Assembly (NCBI RefSeq): GCF_003364205.1
Contig: NZ_NXLV01000005.1
Location: 1-64,000, forward strand
From: Helicobacter brantae
Lineage (GTDB): Bacteria; Campylobacterota; Campylobacteria; Campylobacterales; Helicobacteraceae
DNA length: 64,000 nucleotides
Direction: 5' to 3'
In this document: positions 17,928 to 26,112 of the stretch, piece after piece
Position numbering within the stretch: the first letter of the stretch is position 1
Layout: each line of letters opens with the position of its first letter
Made by a program: the position numbers and the translations under genes
Notes under the pieces: model-generated
What the model was told of the DNA's origin: nothing
Seen by the model: the letters and a program-made list of their open reading frames with translations, nothing else
Database searches by the model: none

Positions 17928-18785
17928 TCATGTGTAATTTGTAACAACTACTTCGGCTATCTTTCCTCTTTGACTTGCGTTGGAATTGATGCTTCTTGTT
18001 GCCTTGACAATATGGATATTGTAATGTTGGTATAAATCTAAAACAAAATCTGTATAGGAGTTTGAAAGCATAAAAAAAGCCCCATTTTTGTCAATGTCAT
18101 CACAAAGCTTTTTAAGTTTGCACTGCATATTTTTATCAAAATCCTGATTGACATAAGAAGTAAAACTTGAGGTTTTATTGAGTGGTACATAGGGAGGATC
18201 AAAGTAAATGAAGTCTCCTTTTTGAATCTTGGGTCTGATTTTTGAAAAATCTCCACAAGAAATCCTTGTGTCTTTAAGAAGTTGGCTACAAGCCCAAAGA
18301 TTATCAATATCAATAAATTTTGGTTTTTTATATCTCCCAAAAGGAACATTATTTTCTCCTTTGGAATTAACACGATATAGCCCATTGTAACCTGTTTTGT
18401 TGAGATAAATCAAGCGACTTGCCCTTTGAAGCGGAGAAAGCGAATCCCATTTTTTCTTGTCACGATCTAAAGAGCGGATTTTATAATAGTATTCCTCTTC
18501 ATTTTTGTGTTCTTTAAGGCCATCAATCAATTCTTGACATTGATCACGAACCACTTCATAAAGATTGATCAGCTCTTGATTATAATCATTGATAAAAGCA
18601 TGTTTAGGCTGAATTGCAAAAAACAATGCTCCTCCACCCACAAAAGGCTCAAAATATCGGTTATATTGTTTTGGCATTAGTGTGATAAGCTCATTAAGTA
18701 ATTGGCGTTTTCCTCCAGCCCATTTAAGAATGGGTTTGCAAATTTTTGGCTTATTTGAAGTTGTGGAAAGTTGGGTGCTATTCAT
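17928..18785 (-). CDS. D12-class DNA adenine methyltransferase
   Basis: N6-adenine DNA methyltransferase of the Dam/D12 class, 285 residues. It starts with KPILKWAGGKRQLL, then the SAM-binding FEPFVGGGALFF (residues 45-56) and the catalytic DPPY (196-199) in GDFIYFDPPYVPL. The frame is open 45 codons upstream, but that part overlaps the helical-repeat gene and lacks family features, so the ATG at 18785 is used. It protects DNA from the endonuclease that follows. The ATG overlaps the previous stop by eight bases (ATGAATAG). Confidence 0.9.
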   Translation of the reverse strand: MNSTQLSTTSNKPKICKPILKWAGGKRQLLNELITLMPKQYNRYFEPFVGGGALFFAIQPKHAFINDYNQELINLYEVVRDQCQELIDGLKEHKNEEEYYYKIRSLDRDKKKWDSLSPLQRASRLIYLNKTGYNGLYRVNSKGENNVPFGRYKKPKFIDIDNLWACSQLLKDTRISCGDFSKIRPKIQKGDFIYFDPPYVPLNKTSSFTSYVNQDFDKNMQCKLKKLCDDIDKNGAFFMLSNSYTDFVLDLYQHYNIHIVKATRSINSNASQRGKIAEVVVTNYT

Positions 18786-19155
18786 TATTTTTTGTTTTTT
18801 CCTCATAAATCTTTTTTCCCTTTTGCACCCCTTTTTCCACCTCTTCTCCAAGGTGTTTGTCATAAAACTCTTTGCCTTTTTGTATGCCTTCATTAACTTT
18901 ATCTTCAAGATAGGTATCATACAGCTCTTTGCCTTTCTCTAGGCTTTTTTCTATATCTTCTTTGAGATATTTTTCATAGAGTTCTTTGGCTTCTTTTTCG
19001 TTTTTTTCATAAAACTCTTTGGCTTCTTTAATATTTTTGTCATAAAGCTCTTTGGCAGATTGCAAAAGAGATTTTTCTTGCAAATCTTCTTCTTGTGTGG
19101 CAAAAAGTTGGCTTGAGAGCAGAAGTGCTATGGGGATTGCATAAAATTTAGACAT
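18778..19155 (-). CDS. Secreted Lys/Glu-rich helical-repeat protein
   Basis: The 125-residue protein has a signal peptide (residues 1-19, ending LFA-TQ). The rest is a highly charged amphipathic helix made of repeats: three units of about 11 residues like EAKELYEKNIK, then units of 19 like KELYDTYLEDKVNEGIQKG. Tyr recurs at a fixed place in each unit. It resembles periplasmic or surface coiled-coil proteins, but no family was recognised. GGAAAATA precedes the ATG. The methyltransferase start overlaps its stop, although a functional link to restriction is doubtful. Confidence 0.65.
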   Translation of the reverse strand: MSKFYAIPIALLLSSQLFATQEEDLQEKSLLQSAKELYDKNIKEAKEFYEKNEKEAKELYEKYLKEDIEKSLEKGKELYDTYLEDKVNEGIQKGKEFYDKHLGEEVEKGVQKGKKIYEEKTKNNE

Positions 19156-19237
19156 TATTTTCCTTGATTTTGAGATTCTTAAGATGACATTGTAGTAGAA
19201 TTTATCTCATAAAATATTCCAAAGATAAGGGGACGAA

Positions 19238-20560
19238 GTGAAAAAGATAGCACAAAATTTTTTCTCTCCAATTTTAGATGAGAATGAAGACAAGATTGAG
19301 CAATGCAGAAAGGGAATGATACTCAAAAAGGGAGCAAGATATTTTGATTTTACAGCCTCAGGACTTGCTTTTAGCCCAATTCTAAAGCGAATTTCAAGTT
19401 TTTTGCCTTGCTATGCCAATACGCACTCTGACACTTCTACTCACGCCTCTCTCACCACTCAACTCTATAAACAATCCAAAGAGGTGATTAGAAAATCTTT
19501 GGGATTGAGCGAGGAGTTTTCTTTGCTCAATGTCGGAAGTGGCTCAACAGGTGCAATCAAGCTTTTTCAAGAGCTTATGGGGATTTATATCCCACCCAAA
19601 AGTAGGCAAAGGCTAGGGGTGCAAACTCCAAGCAATGCCCCTTATGTCTTTGTGGGAGCTTATGAGCATCACTCCAATGAGATTAGCTATCGAGAGGGAT
19701 TGTGTCATCTCACTAGAATCCCACTCAACTCTCAAGGACTGCTAGATATGGAAGTTTTCAAGCAAAGTTTAAGCGAAGTGAATGGAGAAATCATTGGCTC
19801 ATTTAATATCGCTTCCAATGTTACAGGGATTATCACTCCTTATGAGGAGGTTTCAAGACTTTTGAGAGAAAAGGGTGCGATTGTGGCCTTTGATATGGCT
19901 TCAAGCTCCCCATATATGAATGTTGATAGCTCACTCTTTGATGTATGCTTCCTCTCTCCTCATAAACTTCTTGGAGGGGTGGGAAGCTGTGGAGTTTTGG
20001 GAATCAAAAGCAAAATGATTGACACTTCTTTGCCCCCCACTTTTGGAGGAGGTGGCACAATCAAAAATGCCAATCGCACAAATCACGAATATCTAGAAAA
20101 TATCGACTATCGCCAAGAGGCAGGGACACCAGGTATAGTTCAGCTTCTCACTTCAGCCCTTGCCTATCAACTTCGCAATGAAATAGGGCTTGATCTTATC
20201 CATAGAAGAGAAAAAGTCCTTACTCAAGCGATGATTTATGAGATGAAATCTATCCCTGCCCTTACTCTCTATGGCAACCTAGAAGCCGAGCGTTTGGGAG
20301 TGATTTCTTTCAATATCGGAGGAGTTTCGCCATTTGATTTGGCACTAGAGTTGAGTGAAAAATATGGGATTCAAACTCGCTCAGGGTGTTCTTGTGCAGG
20401 TCCTTATGGATATGATCTCTTTGGCTTAGAAGATAGTGCAAGTGAGCTAGGAATGAAGCCAAATTGGATAAGAGCAAGTATCCACTATACTCACAGCCTA
20501 GAGGATATTGAATACTTTATCTCATCTTTGAAAAAAGCGATAAAAAAGCTCCGTGGTTAG
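19238..20560 (+). CDS. NifS-like class V aminotransferase / cysteine desulfurase-like
   Basis: A 440-residue PLP enzyme of the class V family. GSGSTGAIK is the cofactor-phosphate region, AFDMASSSPYMNVD the cofactor-binding Asp region, and SPHKLLGG carries the PLP lysine. TRSGCSCAGPYG near the C-terminus places a Cys where SufS-type desulfurases have the catalytic one. It resembles the second NifS-like protein of H. pylori rather than the NifS paired with NifU. GTG start with AAGGGGA upstream. The physiological substrate is uncertain. The next gene starts eight bases before its stop. Confidence 0.8.
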   Translation: MKKIAQNFFSPILDENEDKIEQCRKGMILKKGARYFDFTASGLAFSPILKRISSFLPCYANTHSDTSTHASLTTQLYKQSKEVIRKSLGLSEEFSLLNVGSGSTGAIKLFQELMGIYIPPKSRQRLGVQTPSNAPYVFVGAYEHHSNEISYREGLCHLTRIPLNSQGLLDMEVFKQSLSEVNGEIIGSFNIASNVTGIITPYEEVSRLLREKGAIVAFDMASSSPYMNVDSSLFDVCFLSPHKLLGGVGSCGVLGIKSKMIDTSLPPTFGGGGTIKNANRTNHEYLENIDYRQEAGTPGIVQLLTSALAYQLRNEIGLDLIHRREKVLTQAMIYEMKSIPALTLYGNLEAERLGVISFNIGGVSPFDLALELSEKYGIQTRSGCSCAGPYGYDLFGLEDSASELGMKPNWIRASIHYTHSLEDIEYFISSLKKAIKKLRG

Positions 20561-21701
20561 AAAAACTTTTGCCCTCACTCTTACTCTAAGTGGAGTTCTC
20601 AATGCTTTGGGGTTTGCCCCTATGGGAAATGTCTCCACTTCTTTGGGGGGTTCAGGGGTAGCACTTAGAAATTCAGCGTGGGGGCTATACTACAATCCTG
20701 CACTTCTCTCAAGTGATCCTAGAAGTAAGTTTTCTTTCAGTGGGGGGTTCTATCTCTCCCAAAGCAATCTCAATGAGCTTTTAGAGCTTGGCTATGGAGC
20801 GAAAGTGAGTGAGGTGGAGAGCATTTTGTCAAATTTGGGGGATTCTAAAGTGAGTGTAGAAACTCAACTAGGGGTGGTGGCTCAAATCGGAGGATTTGTC
20901 CGACAAGAGATTAGGGCAGTAGAAGATGAGTATGGGCGACTAGTAAGTGAAGTGATAGAACATCAAATGAGTGCTTTTGCTATCGGAGCTTTTGCAAGTT
21001 CTTTGACAAATATAAGCTTCTCAAGTGCAGGGGGGACTCAGTATCAAGCCTCTAGCTTTGGAATCGCACTCTTAGAAGTGCCTGTGGGATATGCGTATAG
21101 ACTAGAGACAGATTTTGGGGATTTCAACTTTGGTGCAGCGATGAAGTATATGAGGGCAGTGTTTAATGGGAGTAGCTATACAGGGAATGCAAGGGCAGAG
21201 CTAAAGATAGAAATCCCTGATTTTATGCATATGACACCCTCTCAAAACTTCGGACTTGATTTGGGATTTTTGTATTCAATCTATGATGTGCATTTGGGCT
21301 TGAGTGCTAAAAATGTCAATCTCCCTTCATTTCTCATCAATGGCAAACGCATTACCCTTGATCCTCAGTTGCGTTTGGGGGTGTCTTATGAGTTTTTGCA
21401 AAACTATGTGGTAACAATGGATATCGATTTGCTCTCTTATGATTCTTATAATGCTATTGCCCCCAAAAGTCAGTATTTTGGGCTAGGGATTATGGGGGAT
21501 TACTCTTGGGTGGATTTTAGATTGGGGCTTTCTATGGATATGCTAGGAGTTGAGGGCTTGAAAATCAGTGCAGGATTGAATGCCTTTGGGATTATTGATG
21601 TGGTGGGAGAAATGGGGACGAACTTTGCCAAGAAAAATGGTAGCTCTCTAGCCTTGCCTACAAACTTTGGACTAAAAATTGGGAGCACTTTTACTTTCTA
21701 G
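20553..21701 (+). CDS. Outer-membrane beta-barrel protein, TraF/FadL-like
   Basis: The 382-residue protein has a signal peptide (ending NALG-FA) and an N-terminal motif GGSGVALRNSAWGLYYNPALL. This G-x-A...NPA pattern is typical of FadL, PorV and the TraF_2 group of outer-membrane proteins. The rest alternates polar and hydrophobic residues, ending LKIGSTFTF with a terminal Phe as expected for Bam-assembled barrels. Starting GTG overlaps the aminotransferase stop by eight bases. Cargo or function is unknown. Confidence 0.7.
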   Translation: MVRKTFALTLTLSGVLNALGFAPMGNVSTSLGGSGVALRNSAWGLYYNPALLSSDPRSKFSFSGGFYLSQSNLNELLELGYGAKVSEVESILSNLGDSKVSVETQLGVVAQIGGFVRQEIRAVEDEYGRLVSEVIEHQMSAFAIGAFASSLTNISFSSAGGTQYQASSFGIALLEVPVGYAYRLETDFGDFNFGAAMKYMRAVFNGSSYTGNARAELKIEIPDFMHMTPSQNFGLDLGFLYSIYDVHLGLSAKNVNLPSFLINGKRITLDPQLRLGVSYEFLQNYVVTMDIDLLSYDSYNAIAPKSQYFGLGIMGDYSWVDFRLGLSMDMLGVEGLKISAGLNAFGIIDVVGEMGTNFAKKNGSSLALPTNFGLKIGSTFTF

Positions 21702-21710
21702 GGAGGGAGT

Positions 21711-22163
21711 ATGAAAAAGTCGTTTTTGCTTTTTGCTTTCTCTATACTTCTAGCAAATGATGATTTATCTCAAATCTTCAAAGCCACGATAGACAAAGCT
21801 CCCACACTCCAAGTCTATTGTCGCCCACCCCTTTACTACAACAAAGCTCCTAGCAAGGAATTTTTGAAGCAAACCCAAGCACCAAAATCTTATACATATT
21901 CACAATATGCTCCGATGATTTATCCCTTGCTAGATTTCAAAATGCCTATCAAAAAGACAAAAAATCAAGTCAATAAATCAGTAGATATGGTATTTGAGTT
22001 TTCAGATGATATGAGCTTTGTATTTCAGAGTGCTTTGTCAGGAGAGGGAGGTGATAGGGTGGTAGTAGATTATCAAGCCTATGAGATTGAGAGAGAAAAA
22101 ATGGACTTGTTCTTGGAAGTTTTTTGCCCTATGACAAAAAGGTTTTTAAAAAACTCTTTTTAA
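21711..22163 (+). CDS. Unknown secreted 150-residue protein
   Basis: A signal peptide (MKKSFLLFAFSILLA-ND) leads to a mature part of about 135 residues with two Cys (in VYCRPP and VFCPMT) that could form a disulfide. No family was recognised. AGGGAGGGAGT gives a good ribosome-binding site nine bases after the previous stop, so it probably belongs to the same operon as the outer-membrane protein. Its stop shares TTAA with the convergent gene. Confidence 0.6.
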   Translation: MKKSFLLFAFSILLANDDLSQIFKATIDKAPTLQVYCRPPLYYNKAPSKEFLKQTQAPKSYTYSQYAPMIYPLLDFKMPIKKTKNQVNKSVDMVFEFSDDMSFVFQSALSGEGGDRVVVDYQAYEIEREKMDLFLEVFCPMTKRFLKNSF

Positions 22164-23053
22164 CACTTTTCCTGCTCCTCCCTCACAACCCTCTCAATAT
22201 AGCTATCAAAAAGATTGTAAGTCTTAGCATTTATCTCTGCGACTAAATCATTGCGATTGTGCGATTCTTCAGCAATCGCATAAATCTCAGTTGTCATCGC
22301 ACAATTATTTGCCGAGTTGAAGACAAAGGTGTAAGGATAGAAGCGATAGTAGTTTGTATTGCCCTTTTTATCCCTGTATTTGTAATGCCTAGATTTTTCA
22401 TTGCTATAAGTTGAGTGCTTGAGGCATTCTAAAATCAATCCATCAAGATGTTTTGCGTGTTCTGAAGCAATTTTTGGGAGGATTCTATCCCTCTCAATCT
22501 TATCTTCTATATCTATCTTCTTTGCTTTTTTTCTCACCCAAGTTTGAAGTATTGGGATTTGGGGGCGGATATGGGAGGGGAAGTTGAAATTAGGCAATCT
22601 CTCCTCAATCAATAGGGTTCTGCTCACAAATCTTTCTCTAGCGTGTTGTGAGATTTGAACCTTTAAATCCTTGCCATTGCTTCTTTTTATGGTGCTAACT
22701 TCTTTTTGCTTTCCTATATAAATCAGCTCATTTTTGACAAGCTCCCTTTCTTTGCCTACAAACAAATCCAAATACTTTTCGTGGATTTTAAAGCTCTTAT
22801 TTGAATCATATTTTTGAGGAAGCGATGAGCTTGAAGTGATGATTTTGCCATCATATTGGAGATATTGCATTTCTCCACTTTGCATCAATGCCCTTGCTTT
22901 GATATAGATAGAGCAAAGCATAGCTCTTTTGTCAAGCTCTTTTTGTTGGGCTTTTGTAAGGATTTGGTGAGCACCATAGGTTTTATCACATAGGGCATAA
23001 GCAATTCTTAGAAAATACCTCTTAATTCTTGCATATATATATTCCCAATCCAT
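22160..23053 (-). CDS. Unknown 297-residue protein with HARERF motif
   Basis: A basic cytoplasmic protein with no signal peptide and no recognised family. The middle contains VQISQHARERFVSRT, and the C-terminal half contains KYRDKKGNTNYYRFYPYTFVF and later MTTEIY. This His-x3-Arg-x3-Arg helix followed by strands ending T-E-I resembles DUF4258 or other BECR-type toxin folds, but here the two parts lie about 120 residues apart. It stands 16 bases downstream of pyrB on the same strand. Function is not assigned. Confidence 0.55.
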   Translation of the reverse strand: MDWEYIYARIKRYFLRIAYALCDKTYGAHQILTKAQQKELDKRAMLCSIYIKARALMQSGEMQYLQYDGKIITSSSSLPQKYDSNKSFKIHEKYLDLFVGKERELVKNELIYIGKQKEVSTIKRSNGKDLKVQISQHARERFVSRTLLIEERLPNFNFPSHIRPQIPILQTWVRKKAKKIDIEDKIERDRILPKIASEHAKHLDGLILECLKHSTYSNEKSRHYKYRDKKGNTNYYRFYPYTFVFNSANNCAMTTEIYAIAEESHNRNDLVAEINAKTYNLFDSYIERVVREEQEKC

Positions 23054-23069
23054 ACAACCCCCAAAGGAT

Positions 23070-23945
23070 TTATTGATGATTGATGAAAAAATCCATTACA
23101 GCCATTCGCATAAATACCCCATTTTGCACTTGCTCTAGCACTTTGCTTCGTGGATCATCAAGCACAAAGTCAGAGATATCAATATTGCGATGCACAGGTC
23201 CTGGGTGCATAATCACTAGCTTTTTATCCCCGATTCTCTCCATCGTCAGACAGAAATCATCTGCATAATCTTGCAAACTCCCATAAGTCTGCAAATCGTG
23301 GCGTTCGGTTTGAGTCCTTAGAGAAATGATCGCATCGCATTGCTCTATGGCATCTTGAAGGTTTGAGGTGGTGGGGAGTGAGGTTTGAGGAAGGAAGTGG
23401 GGAGGAGCGACTAGCAAAAGCTCTGCCCCAAATCTAGGCAAAAGTGCAATATTGCTATTGGCTACCCTTGAGTTTTTTATATCTCCCACGATTGCAATCC
23501 TTTTGCCCTCTAGGCTTTGAAAGCTCTCCAAAAGTGTCATTAGATCTAGCAAGGCTTGAGTAGGGTGAGAGTGAGCCCCATCTCCACCATTGATGATAGG
23601 GCAAGAAACTTTGGGGATGAGGAAATATCCTGCCCCTGCCGTGCTATGACGTATCACGATTGCATCAGGTCGCATTGCATTGAGATTGGCTGCTGTATCT
23701 CTAAGCGTTTCTCCTTTTGAAGTTGAGCTTCTTGAGACATCAAGTCTGATAACCTCTCCTCCTAGATTTTTCACTGCCATTTCAAAGCTACTGAGCGTCC
23801 TTGTAGAGTTTTCAAAGAAAGTTGTAATCACCTTTTTGTCTTTGAGGGTTTTTGGGGTTTCTCCCCTCTTGTATGCAAACGCATTTTTAAGGATTTGCCC
23901 TACTTCATTATCGCTCAAATCATTCACATGGATTAAATGCCTCAT
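23070..23945 (-). CDS. pyrB: Aspartate carbamoyltransferase catalytic subunit
   Basis: Pyrimidine biosynthesis: carbamoyl phosphate + aspartate to carbamoyl-aspartate. The 291-residue protein has the carbamoyl-phosphate loop [21 protein letters not shown], and HPGPVHRN near the C-terminus, all diagnostic. The ATG at 23945 has GGAGG five bases upstream, better than an in-frame start four codons earlier. No regulatory pyrI is nearby. It lies divergently from the lipoprotein-tlyA-ribF genes, the same neighbourhood as in H. pylori. Confidence 0.95.
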   Translation of the reverse strand: MRHLIHVNDLSDNEVGQILKNAFAYKRGETPKTLKDKKVITTFFENSTRTLSSFEMAVKNLGGEVIRLDVSRSSTSKGETLRDTAANLNAMRPDAIVIRHSTAGAGYFLIPKVSCPIINGGDGAHSHPTQALLDLMTLLESFQSLEGKRIAIVGDIKNSRVANSNIALLPRFGAELLLVAPPHFLPQTSLPTTSNLQDAIEQCDAIISLRTQTERHDLQTYGSLQDYADDFCLTMERIGDKKLVIMHPGPVHRNIDISDFVLDDPRSKVLEQVQNGVFMRMAVMDFFINHQ

Positions 23946-24049
23946 AAAAACCTCCATTTTTAGTTTATGATTTTAACAAACTTAAGGGTTTGGGGGTGTG
24001 TTAAAATTACAAAAATGACAAAATCCTAGACAAAAAGAAAGCAAAAGAA

Positions 24050-24529
24050 ATGTTGAGAATTTTATATTGTGTGATAGCTATTGTGTTTTGTGCGTGTAGT
24101 AATCTTAGCAGTGAGCGTTTTTCAAAAGATTTTTATGAAGAGAGGAGAATGCAACTCACTCGAAAAGTCGAGCTTATAGACAAAGGCAAAACCCAGCTTG
24201 TCGTATTTTGCACCTATGTTAGTCAGCTTGATTCTGTGAAATATCCTGAAGGGGAGTATTTTTTCATCGAAGTAGCATTTGAGAATGAAAAACTCAAAAT
24301 GAGCGATTTGCAATTCACTCTTTTAGATGAGAAGCCCATAGAAATTACCACCATTCCTCACAATGACAAAGAGTTTTTTCAGCACACTCATTGGAATCAA
24401 GGCTATCTTTTACGTTTTGACTCTGTGCCTCGCACCGAATATGCGATTTTAAGCTTAGTGTTGAAAGTCAAGGGTTATTCTGAAATTTTAAAATTCAACT
24501 ATGGATTTAAGGTAGAAAATATCTTATGA
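24050..24529 (+). CDS. Putative lipoprotein upstream of tlyA
   Basis: The 159-residue protein has an N-terminal hydrophobic segment ending IVFCACSN; the second Cys of FCAC is a plausible lipobox Cys. The rest is a beta-rich domain with no recognised family. Its stop overlaps the tlyA start (ATGA), so the two are translated together. A conserved hypothetical gene occupies the same place in H. pylori. Confidence 0.65.
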   Translation: MLRILYCVIAIVFCACSNLSSERFSKDFYEERRMQLTRKVELIDKGKTQLVVFCTYVSQLDSVKYPEGEYFFIEVAFENEKLKMSDLQFTLLDEKPIEITTIPHNDKEFFQHTHWNQGYLLRFDSVPRTEYAILSLVLKVKGYSEILKFNYGFKVENIL

Positions 24530-25242
24530 GGCTTGATCTTTATCTATCTCAAAACGCTTTGGCTCAAAGTCGCCAAAAAGCCCAAGAGCTTATCAAATCA
24601 GGCAATGTGCTTGTCAATGAAAAAGTATGTACCAAAAGCTCTTATGAAGTGCAAGAGAATGATAGTATCCAAGTTATCAAAGAAAGCTCTCAGTGGGTTT
24701 CAAGAGCAGGGGATAAGCTAGAGGGATTTCTCCCCTCTCTTTCTTTGGAGCTTAGAGATAAAAGAGTGCTAGATATTGGCTCAAGCACAGGGGGGTTTAG
24801 TGAGGTTTTGCTCTCCTTTGGAGTAGGGGAGATTGTGTGTGTAGATGTGGGGGATAATCAACTCCACCCCAAACTCAGAAATCACCCTAAAATTACTTTT
24901 TTTGAAAATACAGATATTAGAGAGTTTGAGAGCGAGGGATTTGAGCTTATCGTTTGTGATGTGAGTTTTATCTCTTTAAGATTGATTGTCTCTAAAATCT
25001 ATGAGTTAGCTAGAGGAGATGTTATCTTACTTTTCAAACCTCAATTTGAAGTAGGCAGGAGTGCCAAACGCAATAAAAAGGGGGTGATTATGGATACACA
25101 AGAGGTGCAAAAAGCACTCCAAGACTTCCTAGAGCTATTGGCAAATATGGGCTTTGTGGTATGCAAATGGGAGAAAAGTATCTTAAAAGGAAAGAGTGGA
25201 AATGAAGAGTTTTTTATCCATATCCAAAAACAACACCATTAG
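24526..25242 (+). CDS. tlyA: TlyA, rRNA 2'-O-methyltransferase / hemolysin A
   Basis: The 238-residue protein has an S4 RNA-binding domain (RLDLYLSQNALAQSRQKAQ, residues 2-20, then the G-x-V-x-V-N loop) and an FtsJ-like methyltransferase domain with SAM motif VLDIGSSTGGFSE near residue 80. The family methylates rRNA and was first described as a hemolysin. It overlaps both the preceding lipoprotein gene and ribF after it. Confidence 0.92.
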   Translation: MRLDLYLSQNALAQSRQKAQELIKSGNVLVNEKVCTKSSYEVQENDSIQVIKESSQWVSRAGDKLEGFLPSLSLELRDKRVLDIGSSTGGFSEVLLSFGVGEIVCVDVGDNQLHPKLRNHPKITFFENTDIREFESEGFELIVCDVSFISLRLIVSKIYELARGDVILLFKPQFEVGRSAKRNKKGVIMDTQEVQKALQDFLELLANMGFVVCKWEKSILKGKSGNEEFFIHIQKQHH

Positions 25243-26035
25243 CTCAATCTGTATTGGCAAGTTTGATGGGGTGCATTTGGCTCATCAAAGCATTTTTGCC
25301 TCAATGCCCAAAGAGGATTCTTTGGTTTTGTTGATTTTGAGGGAAAAAGAGCGATTTGCCCTCACGCCAAACCCTCAAGAGCTTATCTCTTTGCCTGTGT
25401 ATTTTTTGGAGCTTGAGAAGATTAAAGATATGGGGGATAAGGAGTTTGCAGACTTTCTTTTGCACTTTTTGCCCCACCTCAAAAGCATTGTGGTGGGGTA
25501 TGATTTTTTGTTTGGCAAAAATCGCTCTTATACTCCTAGAGATTTAAAGAAGTTTTTTGAAGTGATTATCGTGCCTGAAGTGAGCTTGGAGGGGGAGGCT
25601 ATCCACACTCAAAACATTATTGAATATCTTAAAAATGGCAAGATAGAGAGAGCAAATGCAATGCTAGGCAGAGCTTATGCAATCAGTGGAGAAGTGATAA
25701 AAGGGCAGGGGATAGGAGCTAAAGAGCTAGTCCCTACCCTCAATCTTGTCAGTAAAGGCTATATTTTGCCTCAAAGTGGAGTGTATGCGACAATAAGTGA
25801 GATTGAGGGGGTGAGGTATAAAAGCGTGAGTTTTTTAGGACATCGCTTCAGCACCGATGGGGAATTTGCAATAGAATCACATCTCCTAGACACCCACCTC
25901 TCCCAATCCCCTAAAAATCTCAAAATCTACTTTTATCAAAAGATTAGAGAAAATCAAAAATTTGCTTCATTGTTTGAATTAAGAGAGCAAATCAATCAAG
26001 ACATACTCCAAGCTCAAAAAATCCTAGATTCTTAA
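25202..26035 (+). CDS. ribF: Riboflavin kinase / FAD synthetase
   Basis: Bifunctional enzyme making FMN and FAD. The 277-residue protein has the adenylyltransferase motif IGKFDGVHLAHQ and the VVGYDFLFGKNR segment, and then the riboflavin kinase domain with GQGIGAKELVPTLNL, a diverged form of the family's G-x-x-x-G-x-P-T-A-N. The start overlaps tlyA by about 40 bases; the ATG at 25202 is preferred over a GTG two codons earlier, but the ribosome-binding site does not decide it. Confidence 0.9.
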   Translation: MKSFLSISKNNTISSICIGKFDGVHLAHQSIFASMPKEDSLVLLILREKERFALTPNPQELISLPVYFLELEKIKDMGDKEFADFLLHFLPHLKSIVVGYDFLFGKNRSYTPRDLKKFFEVIIVPEVSLEGEAIHTQNIIEYLKNGKIERANAMLGRAYAISGEVIKGQGIGAKELVPTLNLVSKGYILPQSGVYATISEIEGVRYKSVSFLGHRFSTDGEFAIESHLLDTHLSQSPKNLKIYFYQKIRENQKFASLFELREQINQDILQAQKILDS

Positions 26036-26112
26036 CTCATTTAGGATTTGATTATCTTTATCATTTAGAATTTTATCCATACAAAAATCACAAGAAAAAA
26101 TCAAGGTTTATT

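Noticed and set aside
18786-18920. N-terminal extension of the adenine methyltransferase by 45 codons
   Set aside because: The extension overlaps the helical-repeat gene in another frame, is a simple Lys-rich by-product of its repeats, and has no family similarity. The ATG at 18785 fits the D12 family start.
20643-20648. G6 run near the start of the TraF/FadL-like gene
   Set aside because: Six bases are too few for frequent slippage, and the frame is intact.
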